Below are positions 8,395 through 16,737 of a stretch of 64,000 bases of DNA, in pieces; within the stretch, counting starts at the first letter, position 1, and every line of letters begins with the position of its first letter. Below the pieces are notes generated by a model. That model did not search any database and was not told the origin of the DNA. It was given only the letters and a program-made list of their open reading frames with translations. The DNA comes from an uncultured Lachnospiraceae bacterium (GTDB lineage: Bacteria; Bacillota; Clostridia; Lachnospirales; Lachnospiraceae), in NCBI GenBank assembly GCA_910587635.1, contig CAJUNB010000037.1, positions 24,570 through 88,569 on the forward strand, given 5' to 3'. The position numbers and the translations under genes were made by a program.

Positions 8395-8991
8395 TTGAAA
8401 AAAGCAATGATTGCGATAACCGCATTCTTACTCGCTGTCACCCTTTCCGGCTGTGGGAAGACGGATGACAGCCTGGAGCAGTACAAAACCGATATGACTG
8501 CTTTTACCGATAAAATAAACGAACTTGCCACATCGATAGATAATATTGATGTTGATTCCGATACCCGAACAGAAGAACTCCTCGGATATCTGGACGAAAT
8601 GGATGCCGCGTTTATTGAGATGGGAAGTCTGGAAGTCCCGGATCATGAACAGTTTGCCAATATCGAAGAACTGGCCGATGAAGCCAGTGCCAATCTTTCC
8701 AAATCTGTGGCGCTTTACCATCAGGCATTCGATAATGCAGAAAACTATGATCCCCAGCTGGTTGATGCTGCACTGGAATATTACAGTCGCGCTTTTAAAC
8801 GTCTTGGATATATTGGTACGATTCTGCAGGGAGAACTTCCCCAGGATGAAACCATTACGATTATCAGCGAAGGCGATGAAGAGGACGTCATTCCTGAACA
8901 GGAAGATGAAATGACAGAAGCTTTCGAAGAATCCGATCAAAATGAAGAAGACAATGCAATTCAGGAAACTTCCGATAACAACGGCCAGTAA
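8395..8991 (+). CDS. Predicted lipoprotein with acidic C-terminal tail
   Basis: A 198-residue secreted lipoprotein of unknown function. The start is a TTG with AGGAGG 8 nt upstream; an earlier in-frame ATG at 8338 has no ribosome binding site and would spoil the signal peptide. The N-terminus is KKAMIAITAFLLAVTLSGCG, a classical signal with the lipobox LSGC, so the mature protein would begin at Cys and be tethered to the outer face of the membrane. The middle is helical with no cysteines, and the last 50 residues are strongly acidic (E, D, Q, N). The stop codon lies inside the loop of the terminator hairpin. It stands alone between oppositely oriented genes. Confidence 0.8.
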   Translation: MKKAMIAITAFLLAVTLSGCGKTDDSLEQYKTDMTAFTDKINELATSIDNIDVDSDTRTEELLGYLDEMDAAFIEMGSLEVPDHEQFANIEELADEASANLSKSVALYHQAFDNAENYDPQLVDAALEYYSRAFKRLGYIGTILQGELPQDETITIISEGDEEDVIPEQEDEMTEAFEESDQNEEDNAIQETSDNNGQ

Positions 8992-9003
8992 TTACTGGCC
9001 GTT
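8980..9003. terminator. Terminator overlapping the lipoprotein stop codon
   Basis: A perfect 9-bp stem (AACGGCCAG with CTGGCCGTT) whose loop contains the TAA stop. It is followed by TATCATTG rather than a clean T-run, so termination strength is uncertain. A 12-mer GATGCGCAGCTC at 9015-9026 just beyond is the reverse complement of part of the compound repeat at 27833-27952. Confidence 0.65.
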
Positions 9004-9046
9004 TATCATTGTCAGATGCGCAGCTCACTTTTATCCTTAATCGCAT

Positions 9047-9772
9047 TTAATGCCAACTGCCATACCGGGGACAATGCGCCGCAATCATATCCAACGCCTG
9101 ACGAAATTGATTTCCACTCTGGAAAAATATCCGTTCTTCCCGCTCTCCTATGTCCTTTGCAGAAAGGGACCCATCTCTATATACGATAACGAGAGAGACT
9201 CCCACTGCCACATTCTGACTGACTCTCTTATTTCCTGCGTTATATGAAACTCTCGATGTCTCTTCTGTTCCATAGATCTTTTCAATATCTTCTGTTCTGA
9301 TAAAACGGCAAAAACCACTGCTAAAATGCACCCAATAGTCAGGACCTGCGATAAAGCGTGTGGGATAGGACTCTGTCTTCGTGTTCAGAAAATTCACAGT
9401 TCCGTAATTTCCTTCTTTCATCTGCTTACAGAAAAGTTCCTGATCCGTTTCCCTTTTTAAAAACTGATCAATCCCCTTTTCATAGGCATCCTGCACTTTC
9501 TTCATAGACGTACTTTTCCCCTGGATCCAGAAACACAGCCATATAAAAGCTGCAATCCCACATCCTACCGGAAGATTGATCTTTAAAATATTGGGCAACG
9601 TTTCAGAGAGATTGTCTATCCCGCCTCCCAAAACACCAAAGGATACAAGCAATACGACACTCAGTGCCATCCACAACGGTACATTTTTCTTTACCTTCCT
9701 TCGGAATTCCTGAAATAACGCTTCATATTCCTTTAATTCTCCATCCAGCCATGTTTTTAATTGCCCATTCAT
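9047..9772 (-). CDS. Two-helix membrane protein of unknown function
   Basis: A 241-residue protein. The first 30 residues are charged and helical, two hydrophobic segments follow (about residues 32-55 and 66-85, with the aligned pair LWMALSVVLLVSFGVLGG and GCGIAAFIWLCFWI), and the remaining 150 residues form a soluble domain, probably cytoplasmic, that contains aromatic-rich strands (PDYWVHFSSGFCRF). I do not recognise the family. The ATG used has AAGGAG 9 nt upstream; a start six codons earlier is encoded by that site. The gene ends facing the lipoprotein and lies downstream of the C39-like peptidase gene, on the same strand, with a 63-nt gap. Confidence 0.7.
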   Translation of the reverse strand: MNGQLKTWLDGELKEYEALFQEFRRKVKKNVPLWMALSVVLLVSFGVLGGGIDNLSETLPNILKINLPVGCGIAAFIWLCFWIQGKSTSMKKVQDAYEKGIDQFLKRETDQELFCKQMKEGNYGTVNFLNTKTESYPTRFIAGPDYWVHFSSGFCRFIRTEDIEKIYGTEETSRVSYNAGNKRVSQNVAVGVSLVIVYRDGSLSAKDIGEREERIFFQSGNQFRQALDMIAAHCPRYGSWH

Positions 9773-9835
9773 AAAAATTCTCTCCTTCATATATATTATA
9801 TTAGTGCTTTCCGAACATACGTAACCAGTAAAGGT

Positions 9836-10492
9836 CTATTCCGCAAAATATACAGCGCGTACAGAATAAACTCTGTCCTGGAACTCCGAAAGCGATACGG
9901 GCACCTCTGCTTCCCCCATGGGATCCATACAGACATATCCATTCTCGTCTGTCCCTGTCAAAAGCACCCAGTGCCAGGCTCCCACACCTCCCATGCGCAC
10001 TTTGACAACAGGAAAAATCCCATCTGCGAGAAGCTGATCGATTTCATTTTTATTCACCGTGTCTGCCACATAACATATCGTTCCGGGTACTGCCTCCTGA
10101 ATTTTATTCCAGATAACCGCTCCACTCTCTGTATAGACATCCTCCCTGGAAAAAACTTCATTCAACTGTCCCGCCGTCATATAAAAATCCAGGTTTTTGT
10201 CTCTGGCCTGCATATCCAGCCCAGCGGCCAGGCAACACACAAGACACCCCGAAGATGCCATCGTATCCCGTGCCTCACCCAGATGCGCCTCGCCCCACCT
10301 GGAGTCCTTCTGCATAAAGTAAACCATATCGGCAATCTCTCTGTCCTGCAAGGGAACAAGTAATACTCCATTCTGTCTCCTGTTTCTCCAGGAAAACAAC
10401 AACGCCAGAAAAATACAAAGGCACAGCCCCCCTGTCAAAAGAACAGGTTTCTTCTTATTTACTTGTTTCTCCAGGAAAATTTTTCTTTTCAT
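9836..10492 (-). CDS. Membrane-anchored C39-like cysteine peptidase
   Basis: A 218-residue protein with an N-terminal membrane anchor (residues about 17-35, LLTGGLCLCIFLALLFSW) and an extracellular domain of the peptidase C39-like family. Family hallmarks are the QKDSRWG opening (near residue 60), the nucleophile region SSGCLVCCLA (Cys near 82), and the histidine in AWHWVLLTG near residue 172, followed by the aspartate/asparagine-bearing DPMG turn. The substrate is unknown; in Gram-positives such proteins act at the envelope. The ribosome binding site is weak (GGATAG). The tRNA-Val gene begins 30 nt upstream on the other strand. Confidence 0.8.
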   Translation of the reverse strand: MKRKIFLEKQVNKKKPVLLTGGLCLCIFLALLFSWRNRRQNGVLLVPLQDREIADMVYFMQKDSRWGEAHLGEARDTMASSGCLVCCLAAGLDMQARDKNLDFYMTAGQLNEVFSREDVYTESGAVIWNKIQEAVPGTICYVADTVNKNEIDQLLADGIFPVVKVRMGGVGAWHWVLLTGTDENGYVCMDPMGEAEVPVSLSEFQDRVYSVRAVYFAE

Positions 10493-10522
10493 TTTTTTCT
10501 ATCCATGTTATAGTGAATGCAT

Positions 10523-10596
10523 GGAAGCATAGCTCAGCTGGGATGAGCGCTCGCCTGACTAGCGGGAGGCCAAGGGTTCGAGCCCCTTTGCTTCCA
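10523..10596 (+). tRNA. tRNA-Val (anticodon GAC)
   Basis: A 74-nt cloverleaf: acceptor GGAAGCA with TGCTTCC and discriminator A; D stem GCTC/GAGC; anticodon stem CTCGC/GCGGG with loop CTGACTA, giving anticodon GAC; T arm AAGGG-TTCGAGC-CCCTT. The CCA end is not encoded and the gene runs straight into TTTTTT, which can terminate transcription. TATAGT at 10509-10514 is a suitable -10 box; the -35 is poor. Confidence 0.95.
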
Positions 10597-10690
10597 TTTT
10601 TTATTAGGAAATTGCTCTAAAATTCTTTTCTATATGATGTATAACTCTTCTGTAAAATCCCCATACTAACCAAAAACGCGGGAGGTCACT

Positions 10691-10843
10691 ATGAAAATAA
10701 CCGATAAAAAGAAACCGGTAAATACCATACCGAAAGGTGTCTGGGAAAGCAGCAGAGACAATCAGAACAAAACAAATAACCATTCCGATGCCGCCACTGA
10801 TCTACAGGGAAACGGCTATCCGTCAGATAAGAAAAGCAAATAG
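10691..10843 (+). CDS. Small 50-residue hydrophilic protein
   Basis: A short gene with ATG at 10691, TAG at 10841-10843 and a very good ribosome binding site (GGGAGG, 5 nt before the ATG). The product begins MKITDKKKPVNTIPKGVWES and is rich in K, N, S, D and Q; it has no membrane segment or signal. I do not recognise it. The excellent initiation site and position just downstream of tRNA-Val argue that it is translated, while its disordered composition gives no clue to function. It ends 7 nt before the stop of the convergent secreted-protein gene. Confidence 0.6.
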   Translation: MKITDKKKPVNTIPKGVWESSRDNQNKTNNHSDAATDLQGNGYPSDKKSK

Positions 10844-10850
10844 TTCATGC

Positions 10851-11459
10851 TTACCATGCTATAATTTCATACATCCCCATACTGTCACTCCACCCCAACA
10901 CTTCCATATAACATCTTGTGGTTGTATGCCCTGTTCCATCATTAAAGGCAAAAGATTCCAAATCCGTATAAGCTGCCCAGTCAACATTATTTAGCCCCGC
11001 CCTGTCTGGCGCTATAAAACCGGTTCCCCAGCCTCCGCCATTATAATGATCATCATAATTATACCATTCATTGATATCATGCTGTCCAATTGTCTCACTC
11101 CAATTTCCCTTCAGGCTCGGATCCCATATAATTCCATTTGCTTCGATAATCGTACGGTAAGCTGCTATCAATTCATCCGGCGTGTATCTATCTCCCGCCG
11201 CAGGCGCAGGCAGTTCGGGGTATACATATTGGGAGGGAAGGGAAACCCGGCCTTCCGCCTTTCCGATATTTTTATAGTGCTGATAGAGCTTCTGTCTGTC
11301 CCTTCCATAGACCTGCATCAGATCAGGATATGTTTCCGCATAATAATCGCTGTCAAACAGAGTGCCATCCGACATCCTTACAGGACTTGCATGGACGGTC
11401 ATACCACTTCCTACAACCATAGCCATTGCCATTATAAATGCTGCAAATTTTTTCTTCAT
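10851..11459 (-). CDS. Secreted protein with an FDxxYY-type surface module
   Basis: A 202-residue exported protein. The start has GGGAGG 8 nt upstream and gives a clear signal peptide (KKKFAAFIMAMAMVVGSG, cleavage near VHA-SPV). Residues about 30-75 form a module, SDGTLFDSDYYAETYPDL followed by LYQHYKNIGKAEGR, that is also present in the secreted protein at 63242-63889 and that I know from other Lachnospiraceae surface proteins. The C-terminal part is aromatic- and Gly-rich (EWYNYDDHYNGGGWG) and resembles no domain I can name. A longer in-frame reading continues upstream for 62 codons, but this is the untranslated leader. Confidence 0.75.
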   Translation of the reverse strand: MKKKFAAFIMAMAMVVGSGMTVHASPVRMSDGTLFDSDYYAETYPDLMQVYGRDRQKLYQHYKNIGKAEGRVSLPSQYVYPELPAPAAGDRYTPDELIAAYRTIIEANGIIWDPSLKGNWSETIGQHDINEWYNYDDHYNGGGWGTGFIAPDRAGLNNVDWAAYTDLESFAFNDGTGHTTTRCYMEVLGWSDSMGMYEIIAW

Positions 11460-11665
11460 GAATAACCTCCCTGATAATTTATTCCCGCGAGCAATGAACC
11501 GGGCGAATGCGTCAGCATCCATCTGGCGAATACCGCGAAGTTTAAATACCCCGCATCCTGCTGGAAGTATTTGATTTGTTTTCATGCCCTTTTGGCTACT
11601 CCGCTTCCTTCCCGGACGGCATAATATCTGGCAACATGATACCACAGTTTGAGTATATAAATCAA
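11460..11665 (-). promoter_or_regulatory. Promoter and 170-nt structured leader of the secreted-protein gene
   Basis: TTGATT (11660-11665) and TATCAT (11636-11641) with an 18-nt spacer form a sigma-A promoter, so the mRNA should carry about 170 nt before the ATG at 11459. Several helices can form: AAATAC with GTATTT around a CC/GG core, GGATGC-TGAC-GCATTC, and CCCG with CGGG close to the ribosome binding site. The order fits a regulatory leader or riboswitch, but I cannot match it to a known class. Confidence 0.45.
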
Positions 11666-11757
11666 CTCATCTGGTACAGACAATTCCGAGAGAGCCACAG
11701 CCCCCACGAGCCATAAAAAACTTTCATCCCTAATGCCATTTTCTCTTCTGGACATAA

Positions 11758-11791
11758 AAAGTACCGCAACCTCTGAAGATTACGGTACTTT
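11758..11791 (-). terminator. Terminator of the GGGtGRT/NifU-like operon
   Basis: A 9-bp stem (AAAGTACCG with CGGTACTTT) 36 nt after the stop, followed on the minus strand by TTTTT. Confidence 0.88.
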
Positions 11792-11826
11792 CAAGCCTTT
11801 CGGCATTTTCAATTTACAAGATCTCT

Positions 11827-12837
11827 TTAGAACTTCCCGGCGTTCGCTGCTTCCTCGATCGAAACGGCAACGGCAACGGTAGCACCTACCATCGGGTTGT
11901 TACCCATACCGATCAGACCCATCATTTCCACGTGAGCCGGTACGGAAGAAGAACCTGCGAACTGTGCATCGGAGTGCATACGGCCCAATGTATCCGTAAA
12001 GCCATAGGATGCGGGACCGGCAGCCATATTATCCGGGTGAAGGGTACGTCCTGTACCGCCGCCGGATGCCACGGAGAAATATTTCTTTCCTGCTTCTGTT
12101 CTTTCTTTCTTGTATGTACCTGCTACCGGGTGCTGGAATCTGGTAGGATTCGTAGAGTTACCTGTGATAGATACGTCTACGTTCTCTTTCCACATGATCG
12201 CAACGCCTTCCGGTACAGAATTTGCACCGTAGCAGTTTACCTTTGCACGAAGTCCTTCCGAATAAGGTGTTCTGCTGATTTCTTTTACTTCGTTCGTATA
12301 GGGATCATACTCTGTCTCAACAAAAGTAAAACCGTTGATACGGGAAATGATCAGAGCAGCATCCTTTCCAAGGCCGTTTAAGATAACTCGAAGGGGTTTT
12401 TTACGCACTTTGTTCGCTTTCTCGGCGATACCGATCGCACCTTCTGCAGCAGCAAAAGACTCATGCCCCGCCAGAAATGCAAAACAGTCTGTCTCCTCTT
12501 CCAGCAGCATCTTGCCCAGATTGCCATGGCCAAGGCCTACCTTACGGGTATCTGCAACAGATCCGGGAATACAGAAAGCCTGAAGTCCCTCGCCAATAGC
12601 TGCAGCAGCGTCAGCAGCCTTTTTGCAGCCTTTTTTAATAGCGATGGCAGCCCCTACCGTATATGCCCAGCACGCATTTTCAAAACAGATGGGCTGAATC
12701 TTCTTCACCTGCTCATATACGTCAAGTCCGGCATCTTTTGTAATTTTCTCAGCTTCTTCAAGGGAAGAGATGCCATAGCCGTTTAATACACCATTGATTT
12801 TATCAATACGTCTCTCATATGATTCAAATAATGCCAT
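11827..12837 (-). CDS. GGGtGRT protein
   Basis: A 336-residue protein of the GGGtGRT family, named for the motif GGGTGRTLHPDN near residue 258. The family is widespread in Clostridia and its biochemical function is not established to my knowledge. It is nearly always encoded beside a NifU-like scaffold protein, as here, which points to a role linked to iron-sulfur or other metal-cofactor handling; that is inference. No signal peptide or membrane segment is seen, so it should be cytosolic, and the sequence is Gly- and Ala-rich throughout. It starts 18 nt after the scaffold gene with GGAGGA before the ATG, and ends at a strong terminator. Confidence 0.9.
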   Translation of the reverse strand: MALFESYERRIDKINGVLNGYGISSLEEAEKITKDAGLDVYEQVKKIQPICFENACWAYTVGAAIAIKKGCKKAADAAAAIGEGLQAFCIPGSVADTRKVGLGHGNLGKMLLEEETDCFAFLAGHESFAAAEGAIGIAEKANKVRKKPLRVILNGLGKDAALIISRINGFTFVETEYDPYTNEVKEISRTPYSEGLRAKVNCYGANSVPEGVAIMWKENVDVSITGNSTNPTRFQHPVAGTYKKERTEAGKKYFSVASGGGTGRTLHPDNMAAGPASYGFTDTLGRMHSDAQFAGSSSVPAHVEMMGLIGMGNNPMVGATVAVAVSIEEAANAGKF

Positions 12838-12855
12838 TGTATTGTCCTCCTCCTA

Positions 12856-13548
12856 TTATTCTACTCTCGGGTCGATAATCTTAACAGCATCGTCCACACG
12901 TCCGTACTGTCCACATGCTTTCTCATAAGCCGTATTCGGATCGTCACCCTTCTTGATGAAATCTGTCATCTTTCCAAGGCTTACAAACTTGTAACCGATA
13001 ATCTGATCATCTTTATCCAAAGCAATACCTGTTACATAGCCTTCTGCCATCTCCAGATAACGAGGACCTTTCTTTAATGTACCATACATCGTACCAACCT
13101 GGCTTCTGAGCCCTTTTCCAAGATCTTCCAGGCCTGCACCTACCGGAAGGCCGTCTTCGGAAAATGCGGACTGGGTACGTCCATAGACAATCTGTAAGAA
13201 CAGCTCTCTCATCGCTGTATTAATTGCATCACATACAAGGTCTGTATTCAAAGCTTCCATAACAGTCAGTCCCGGCAGGATTTCCGATGCCATCGCTGCA
13301 GAATGTGTCATACCGGAACAGCCGATCGTCTCTACCAGTGCCTCCTGGATAATTCCTTCCTTTACATTCAGTGTCAGCTTGCAGGCACCCTGCTGCGGAG
13401 CACACCAGCCTACGCCATGTGTCAAACCGGAAATGTCTTCCACTTTTTTCGCCTGAACCCACTTAGCCTCTTCCGGGATTGGAGCACAGCCATGATGAAC
13501 GCCCTGTGCCACACAAGTCATTTCTTCCACTTCTTTTGAATAAATCAT
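12856..13548 (-). CDS. NifU/IscU-like iron-sulfur scaffold-type protein
   Basis: A 230-residue protein related to the NifU N-terminal/IscU family. Visible cysteines suited to cluster or metal binding are in GVGWCAPQQGACKL (near residue 47-60) and ETIGCSGMTHSA (near 77), with another in KACGQYGR close to the C-terminus. It is longer than housekeeping IscU (about 130 residues) because of a C-terminal extension. AAAGGAG lies 7 nt before the ATG. It is the first gene of a two-gene unit with the GGGtGRT protein. It probably supports a dedicated cofactor task rather than general cluster assembly, since no cysteine desulfurase gene is adjacent. Confidence 0.85.
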   Translation of the reverse strand: MIYSKEVEEMTCVAQGVHHGCAPIPEEAKWVQAKKVEDISGLTHGVGWCAPQQGACKLTLNVKEGIIQEALVETIGCSGMTHSAAMASEILPGLTVMEALNTDLVCDAINTAMRELFLQIVYGRTQSAFSEDGLPVGAGLEDLGKGLRSQVGTMYGTLKKGPRYLEMAEGYVTGIALDKDDQIIGYKFVSLGKMTDFIKKGDDPNTAYEKACGQYGRVDDAVKIIDPRVE

Positions 13549-13681
13549 GTGAAAACTCCTTTCAATATGTAATGTAGATTATTTTTTAACAGTGCACTTT
13601 CTCCAAAGAATGCCCTGTCTTAATCGCCTCTACCATTTTCTCATATTTATGGTAAAAAATCCAGTGCTTTTATCATAATTT

Positions 13682-14476
13682 TTATGCAAGCATCATCCTG
13701 TCATTGGCAAATTCACTGCCACTGGCTTCCTCAAATTTTGCAAGCAAATCCGATACCTGAAGCTTCTTTTTTTCCTCTCCCGATACATCATAAATAATCC
13801 GGCCTTCATGCATCATAATCAGACGATTGCCCAGACGAATCGCATCCTTCATGTTATGTGTCACCATCATGGCCGTCAGATTGCCTTCTCCGATCATTTT
13901 CTCTGTCAAATCCAGTACCGTTTTGGCCGTTTTCGGGTCCAGCGCCGCCGTATGCTCATCCAAAAGGAGCAATTTGGGGGCTATCAGAGTCGCCATCAGA
14001 AGCGTAAGCGCCTGACGCTGTCCGCCGGACAGCAGGCCCACTTTCGAATTCATTCTCGTTTCCAGGCCAAGATTTAGTATTTTCAGTTTTTCATAATACA
14101 AATCTTTTTCCTTCCGGGTAATATTCCATTTCAATGTCCTTCCTTTTCCCCGGCGGTATGCCAACGCCAGGTTTTCTTCGATCTCCATGCCCGCTGCTGT
14201 CCCCAACATCGGGTCCTGAAATACTCTGCCGATATATTTTGCCCGGACATGCTCCGGCTTTCTGGAAATATTGACACCGCCAATCCCTATTTTACCACTG
14301 TCAATAGGATAGACACCGGCTATCATATTGAGCAATGTGGACTTTCCAGCGCCATTGCCGCCGATAATCGTCACGAAGTCCCCGGGATTTAAATACAGGC
14401 TCAGTCCACAGAGCGCTTTTTTTTCATTGATTGTATCTTTATTGAATGTTTTATAAATATTTGTTACCGTCAACAT
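13682..14476 (-). CDS. ABC transporter ATP-binding protein (aromatic amino-acid type)
   Basis: A 264-residue ATPase that powers the importer formed with the next two genes. It shows Walker A (GGNGAGKST near residue 39), the signature LSGGQRQA (near 150), Walker B LLLLDEHTAALD and the switch histidine in MVTHNM. The D of the Walker B motif is followed by E-H rather than E-P, a variation common in this family. The gene overlaps the permease gene by 7 nt, so translation is probably coupled. Together with the PF04392-type binding protein, the system resembles TrpXYZ tryptophan/tyrosine importers, but the substrate is inferred from family only. Confidence 0.9.
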   Translation of the reverse strand: MLTVTNIYKTFNKDTINEKKALCGLSLYLNPGDFVTIIGGNGAGKSTLLNMIAGVYPIDSGKIGIGGVNISRKPEHVRAKYIGRVFQDPMLGTAAGMEIEENLALAYRRGKGRTLKWNITRKEKDLYYEKLKILNLGLETRMNSKVGLLSGGQRQALTLLMATLIAPKLLLLDEHTAALDPKTAKTVLDLTEKMIGEGNLTAMMVTHNMKDAIRLGNRLIMMHEGRIIYDVSGEEKKKLQVSDLLAKFEEASGSEFANDRMMLA

Positions 14477-15393
14477 ACGGGGCCCTCCTCAGAATATGAC
14501 TTCCAAATCTTCCATTTTCTGACAGCTACTGGTATACAAAGTGCCAACGCTACAATAACAGCAGAAAGCAGTTTCATATCATTGGCATCCATACCGAGCT
14601 GCAGTACGATGGCCCGAATCAAGAAATAAACGACACAGCCAATGACTGCGCTGGAGAGCTTGCTGCCGAAAGACTTCAGTCTTCCCATCAGCACCTCGCC
14701 GATAACGATAGCCGCCAGACCGATAACAATAGCTCCTGTTCCCATACCGATATCTGCATATTTCTGGCTCTGGCAGACAAGTGCACCGGAAAGCCCTACC
14801 AAGCCATTGCTGAGTGTCAGGGCAAGCAGCTTTGTATATTTCGTATTGACTCCCAGGGCCCGTATCATGTTTTCGTTATTGCCCGTCGCCCGCAGCGTAC
14901 TGCCGAGCTCTGTTCCAAAAAACCAATATAAAAATGCGATAATCAAAATGGCAATCAAAACACCGATCACAAGAGAAACGGCCGATTGTTTCATACCGCT
15001 CATGTCCACAATTCTGGAAAAGATCGTATCAACTTTTAAGAGCGGTGTGTTACTCTTCCCCATGACGCGCAGATTGACAGACCACAGACCGATCTGTGTG
15101 AGAATCCCTGCCAGAATTGCGGGAATATCGAATATTGTATGTAATACTCCTGTCACAGCTCCTGCTATCATGCCTGCCAGCGTTGCCAATCCAAGCGCCA
15201 GAAGCGGATCCAGACCCTTGTCCACTACGAGCAGTGCACAGACACATCCTCCCAGTGCAAAGCTTCCATCCACTGTCAAATCCGCAATATCCAGTATCTT
15301 ATAGGTAATATAGACACCGAGCACCATGATTCCCCACAGGACTCCCTGAGAAACGGCGCCCTGCATCGCCAGCAAAATTCCTGCTATATTCAT
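14470..15393 (-). CDS. ABC transporter permease (aromatic amino-acid type)
   Basis: A 307-residue permease with eight or nine hydrophobic segments, of the branched-chain/BPD_transp_2-like family used by TrpXYZ-type importers. Cues are an N-terminal segment ending in LGVYITYKILDIADLTVDGS and a central coupling region GSTLRATGNNENMIRALGVN. The ATG chosen has GGAGG 6 nt upstream; the ATG two codons earlier sits directly on that site. It lies 213 nt downstream of the binding-protein gene with a possible terminator in the gap, consistent with excess binding protein over membrane subunits. Confidence 0.88.
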   Translation of the reverse strand: MNIAGILLAMQGAVSQGVLWGIMVLGVYITYKILDIADLTVDGSFALGGCVCALLVVDKGLDPLLALGLATLAGMIAGAVTGVLHTIFDIPAILAGILTQIGLWSVNLRVMGKSNTPLLKVDTIFSRIVDMSGMKQSAVSLVIGVLIAILIIAFLYWFFGTELGSTLRATGNNENMIRALGVNTKYTKLLALTLSNGLVGLSGALVCQSQKYADIGMGTGAIVIGLAAIVIGEVLMGRLKSFGSKLSSAVIGCVVYFLIRAIVLQLGMDANDMKLLSAVIVALALCIPVAVRKWKIWKSYSEEGPVC

Positions 15394-15433
15394 CTTCATC
15401 CTCCACTCAAATTATATTACATGCTATGATTTT

Positions 15434-15539
15434 ACTGGCTTTTGCCAGTGAATGCAAGTCCCGCCTGTAAAAATAGAAAAGAATCGCAATTCCCCATAGA
15501 GCAAAGAAACAAGCAGGCCTCCATCTCTGAAGGTCTGCT
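15434..15539 (-). terminator. Partial terminator/attenuator between binding-protein and permease genes
   Basis: Two hairpins lie in the 213-nt gap. The first in transcript order has a 9-bp stem (15531-15539 with 15512-15520, one wobble) followed by TTGTTTCTTT. The second, ACTGGC-TTTT-GCCAGT (15434-15449), is short. They probably reduce, rather than abolish, read-through to the permease. Confidence 0.55.
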
Positions 15540-15612
15540 CTTTCATTCCATAATTAATCGTATAGCATATACTTACACATACCAGTTACCCATCCGGGGG
15601 ATATCCATTTTC

Positions 15613-16668
15613 TCAATCCAGTACCGTCAGATCGACTCCAAGGACATCTGCTGTCTCCTGATTCGTCGTAAGAGTACACTGATCAGCACTCAGATAACCG
15701 ATCGGCATCGTCGTAATATCTGCACCATTCACAAGAATATCAACAGCCTGCTGTCCTGCCATATAGCCAATTTCATAATAATCGATACCATATGTGGCAA
15801 GTCCGCCTGCCTCTACCATACCCTCTTCTCCACAGATTGTAGGAAGACCATTTTCATTTGCCACCATCGTTACAGTAGCCATTCCGGCTGCAATTGTATT
15901 GTCTGTCGGTGTATAAATAACATCTACCTTTCCTACCATGGATTCTACTACCTGCTGTATCTCATTGGAGCTGGATACTGTAAATACTTCTGATGCAAGA
16001 CCTGCATCTGCGCATGCTTCTTTTGCCATCTCAGCCTGTAATACAGAATTGGACTCTGCAGAGCTGTAAAGGATACCTACTGTCTTTGCTTCGGGAAGCA
16101 GTTTCGTCAGCAGTTCGATCTGTTCCTTCACCGGAGTCAGATCAGATGTACCGGATACATTACAGCCCGGTGCACTGTTATCTTCTACAAGTCCTGCGTC
16201 CGCCGGATCAGTAACAGCTGTTACCAGAATCGGAATATCCGATGTAGCACCTGCAACCGCCTGTGCTGCCGGTGTCGCAATGGCAAGAATCAGATCATTG
16301 CCGTCATTTACAAGCTTCTCCGCGATTGTCTGGCATGTGGACTGGTCATTCTGTGCGTTCTGCTGGTCAATCTCATAGCTGATACCTGCATCGTTGAGAG
16401 CCGCCACAAATCCTTCATTGGAAGCATCCAATGCGGCATGCTCTACAAGCTGAATGACACCGATTTTAAATGTCTTTCCATCCGCTGCATTTTCTGTGTT
16501 ATCTGTGCTTTCTTCTCCTGCACTTGCGGCCTCTTCCCCTGTCGCTGCACTCTCTTCTGCCACAGCCTCTGTTTCTGCACTTGTATTCTGATCAGACGCA
16601 GAACCACATCCGGTCATTACAGTAACAACCATAGCTGCGACAAGAGACAATACCAATAGTTTTTTCAT
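15613..16668 (-). CDS. ABC transporter substrate-binding lipoprotein (TrpX-like)
   Basis: A 351-residue lipoprotein of the PF04392 ABC substrate-binding family. The signal KKLLVLSLVAAMVVTVMTGC ends in the lipobox MTGC; an acidic linker rich in A, E, S and T follows (residues about 22-55), then the binding domain opening FKIGVIQLVEHAALDA and later GILYSSAESNS. The start has GGAGAG 7 nt upstream; a GTG five codons earlier lies inside that site. Family relatives bind tryptophan or tyrosine, which would suit a genome with its own aromatic pathway, but specificity cannot be read here. It is the first gene of the transporter operon. Confidence 0.92.
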   Translation of the reverse strand: MKKLLVLSLVAAMVVTVMTGCGSASDQNTSAETEAVAEESAATGEEAASAGEESTDNTENAADGKTFKIGVIQLVEHAALDASNEGFVAALNDAGISYEIDQQNAQNDQSTCQTIAEKLVNDGNDLILAIATPAAQAVAGATSDIPILVTAVTDPADAGLVEDNSAPGCNVSGTSDLTPVKEQIELLTKLLPEAKTVGILYSSAESNSVLQAEMAKEACADAGLASEVFTVSSSNEIQQVVESMVGKVDVIYTPTDNTIAAGMATVTMVANENGLPTICGEEGMVEAGGLATYGIDYYEIGYMAGQQAVDILVNGADITTMPIGYLSADQCTLTTNQETADVLGVDLTVLD

Positions 16669-16737
16669 TTTCTCTCTCCTCACAATCTTTCACATTGACA
16701 CTTTAAAGCGACAACGTATTAATATACTACGGAAATT

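Noticed and set aside
10523..10596. tRNA-Val as the attachment site of an integrated element
   Set aside because: No repeat of the tRNA 3' end and no integrase gene nearby.
11460..11641. c-di-GMP-I riboswitch in the secreted-protein leader
   Set aside because: The conserved GEMM core and its tetraloop-receptor pattern are not present; only generic helices are seen.
10851..11645. A 264-residue secreted protein starting at 11645
   Set aside because: The 62 extra codons place the signal peptide in the middle; the ATG at 11459 has an ideal ribosome binding site and signal peptide.
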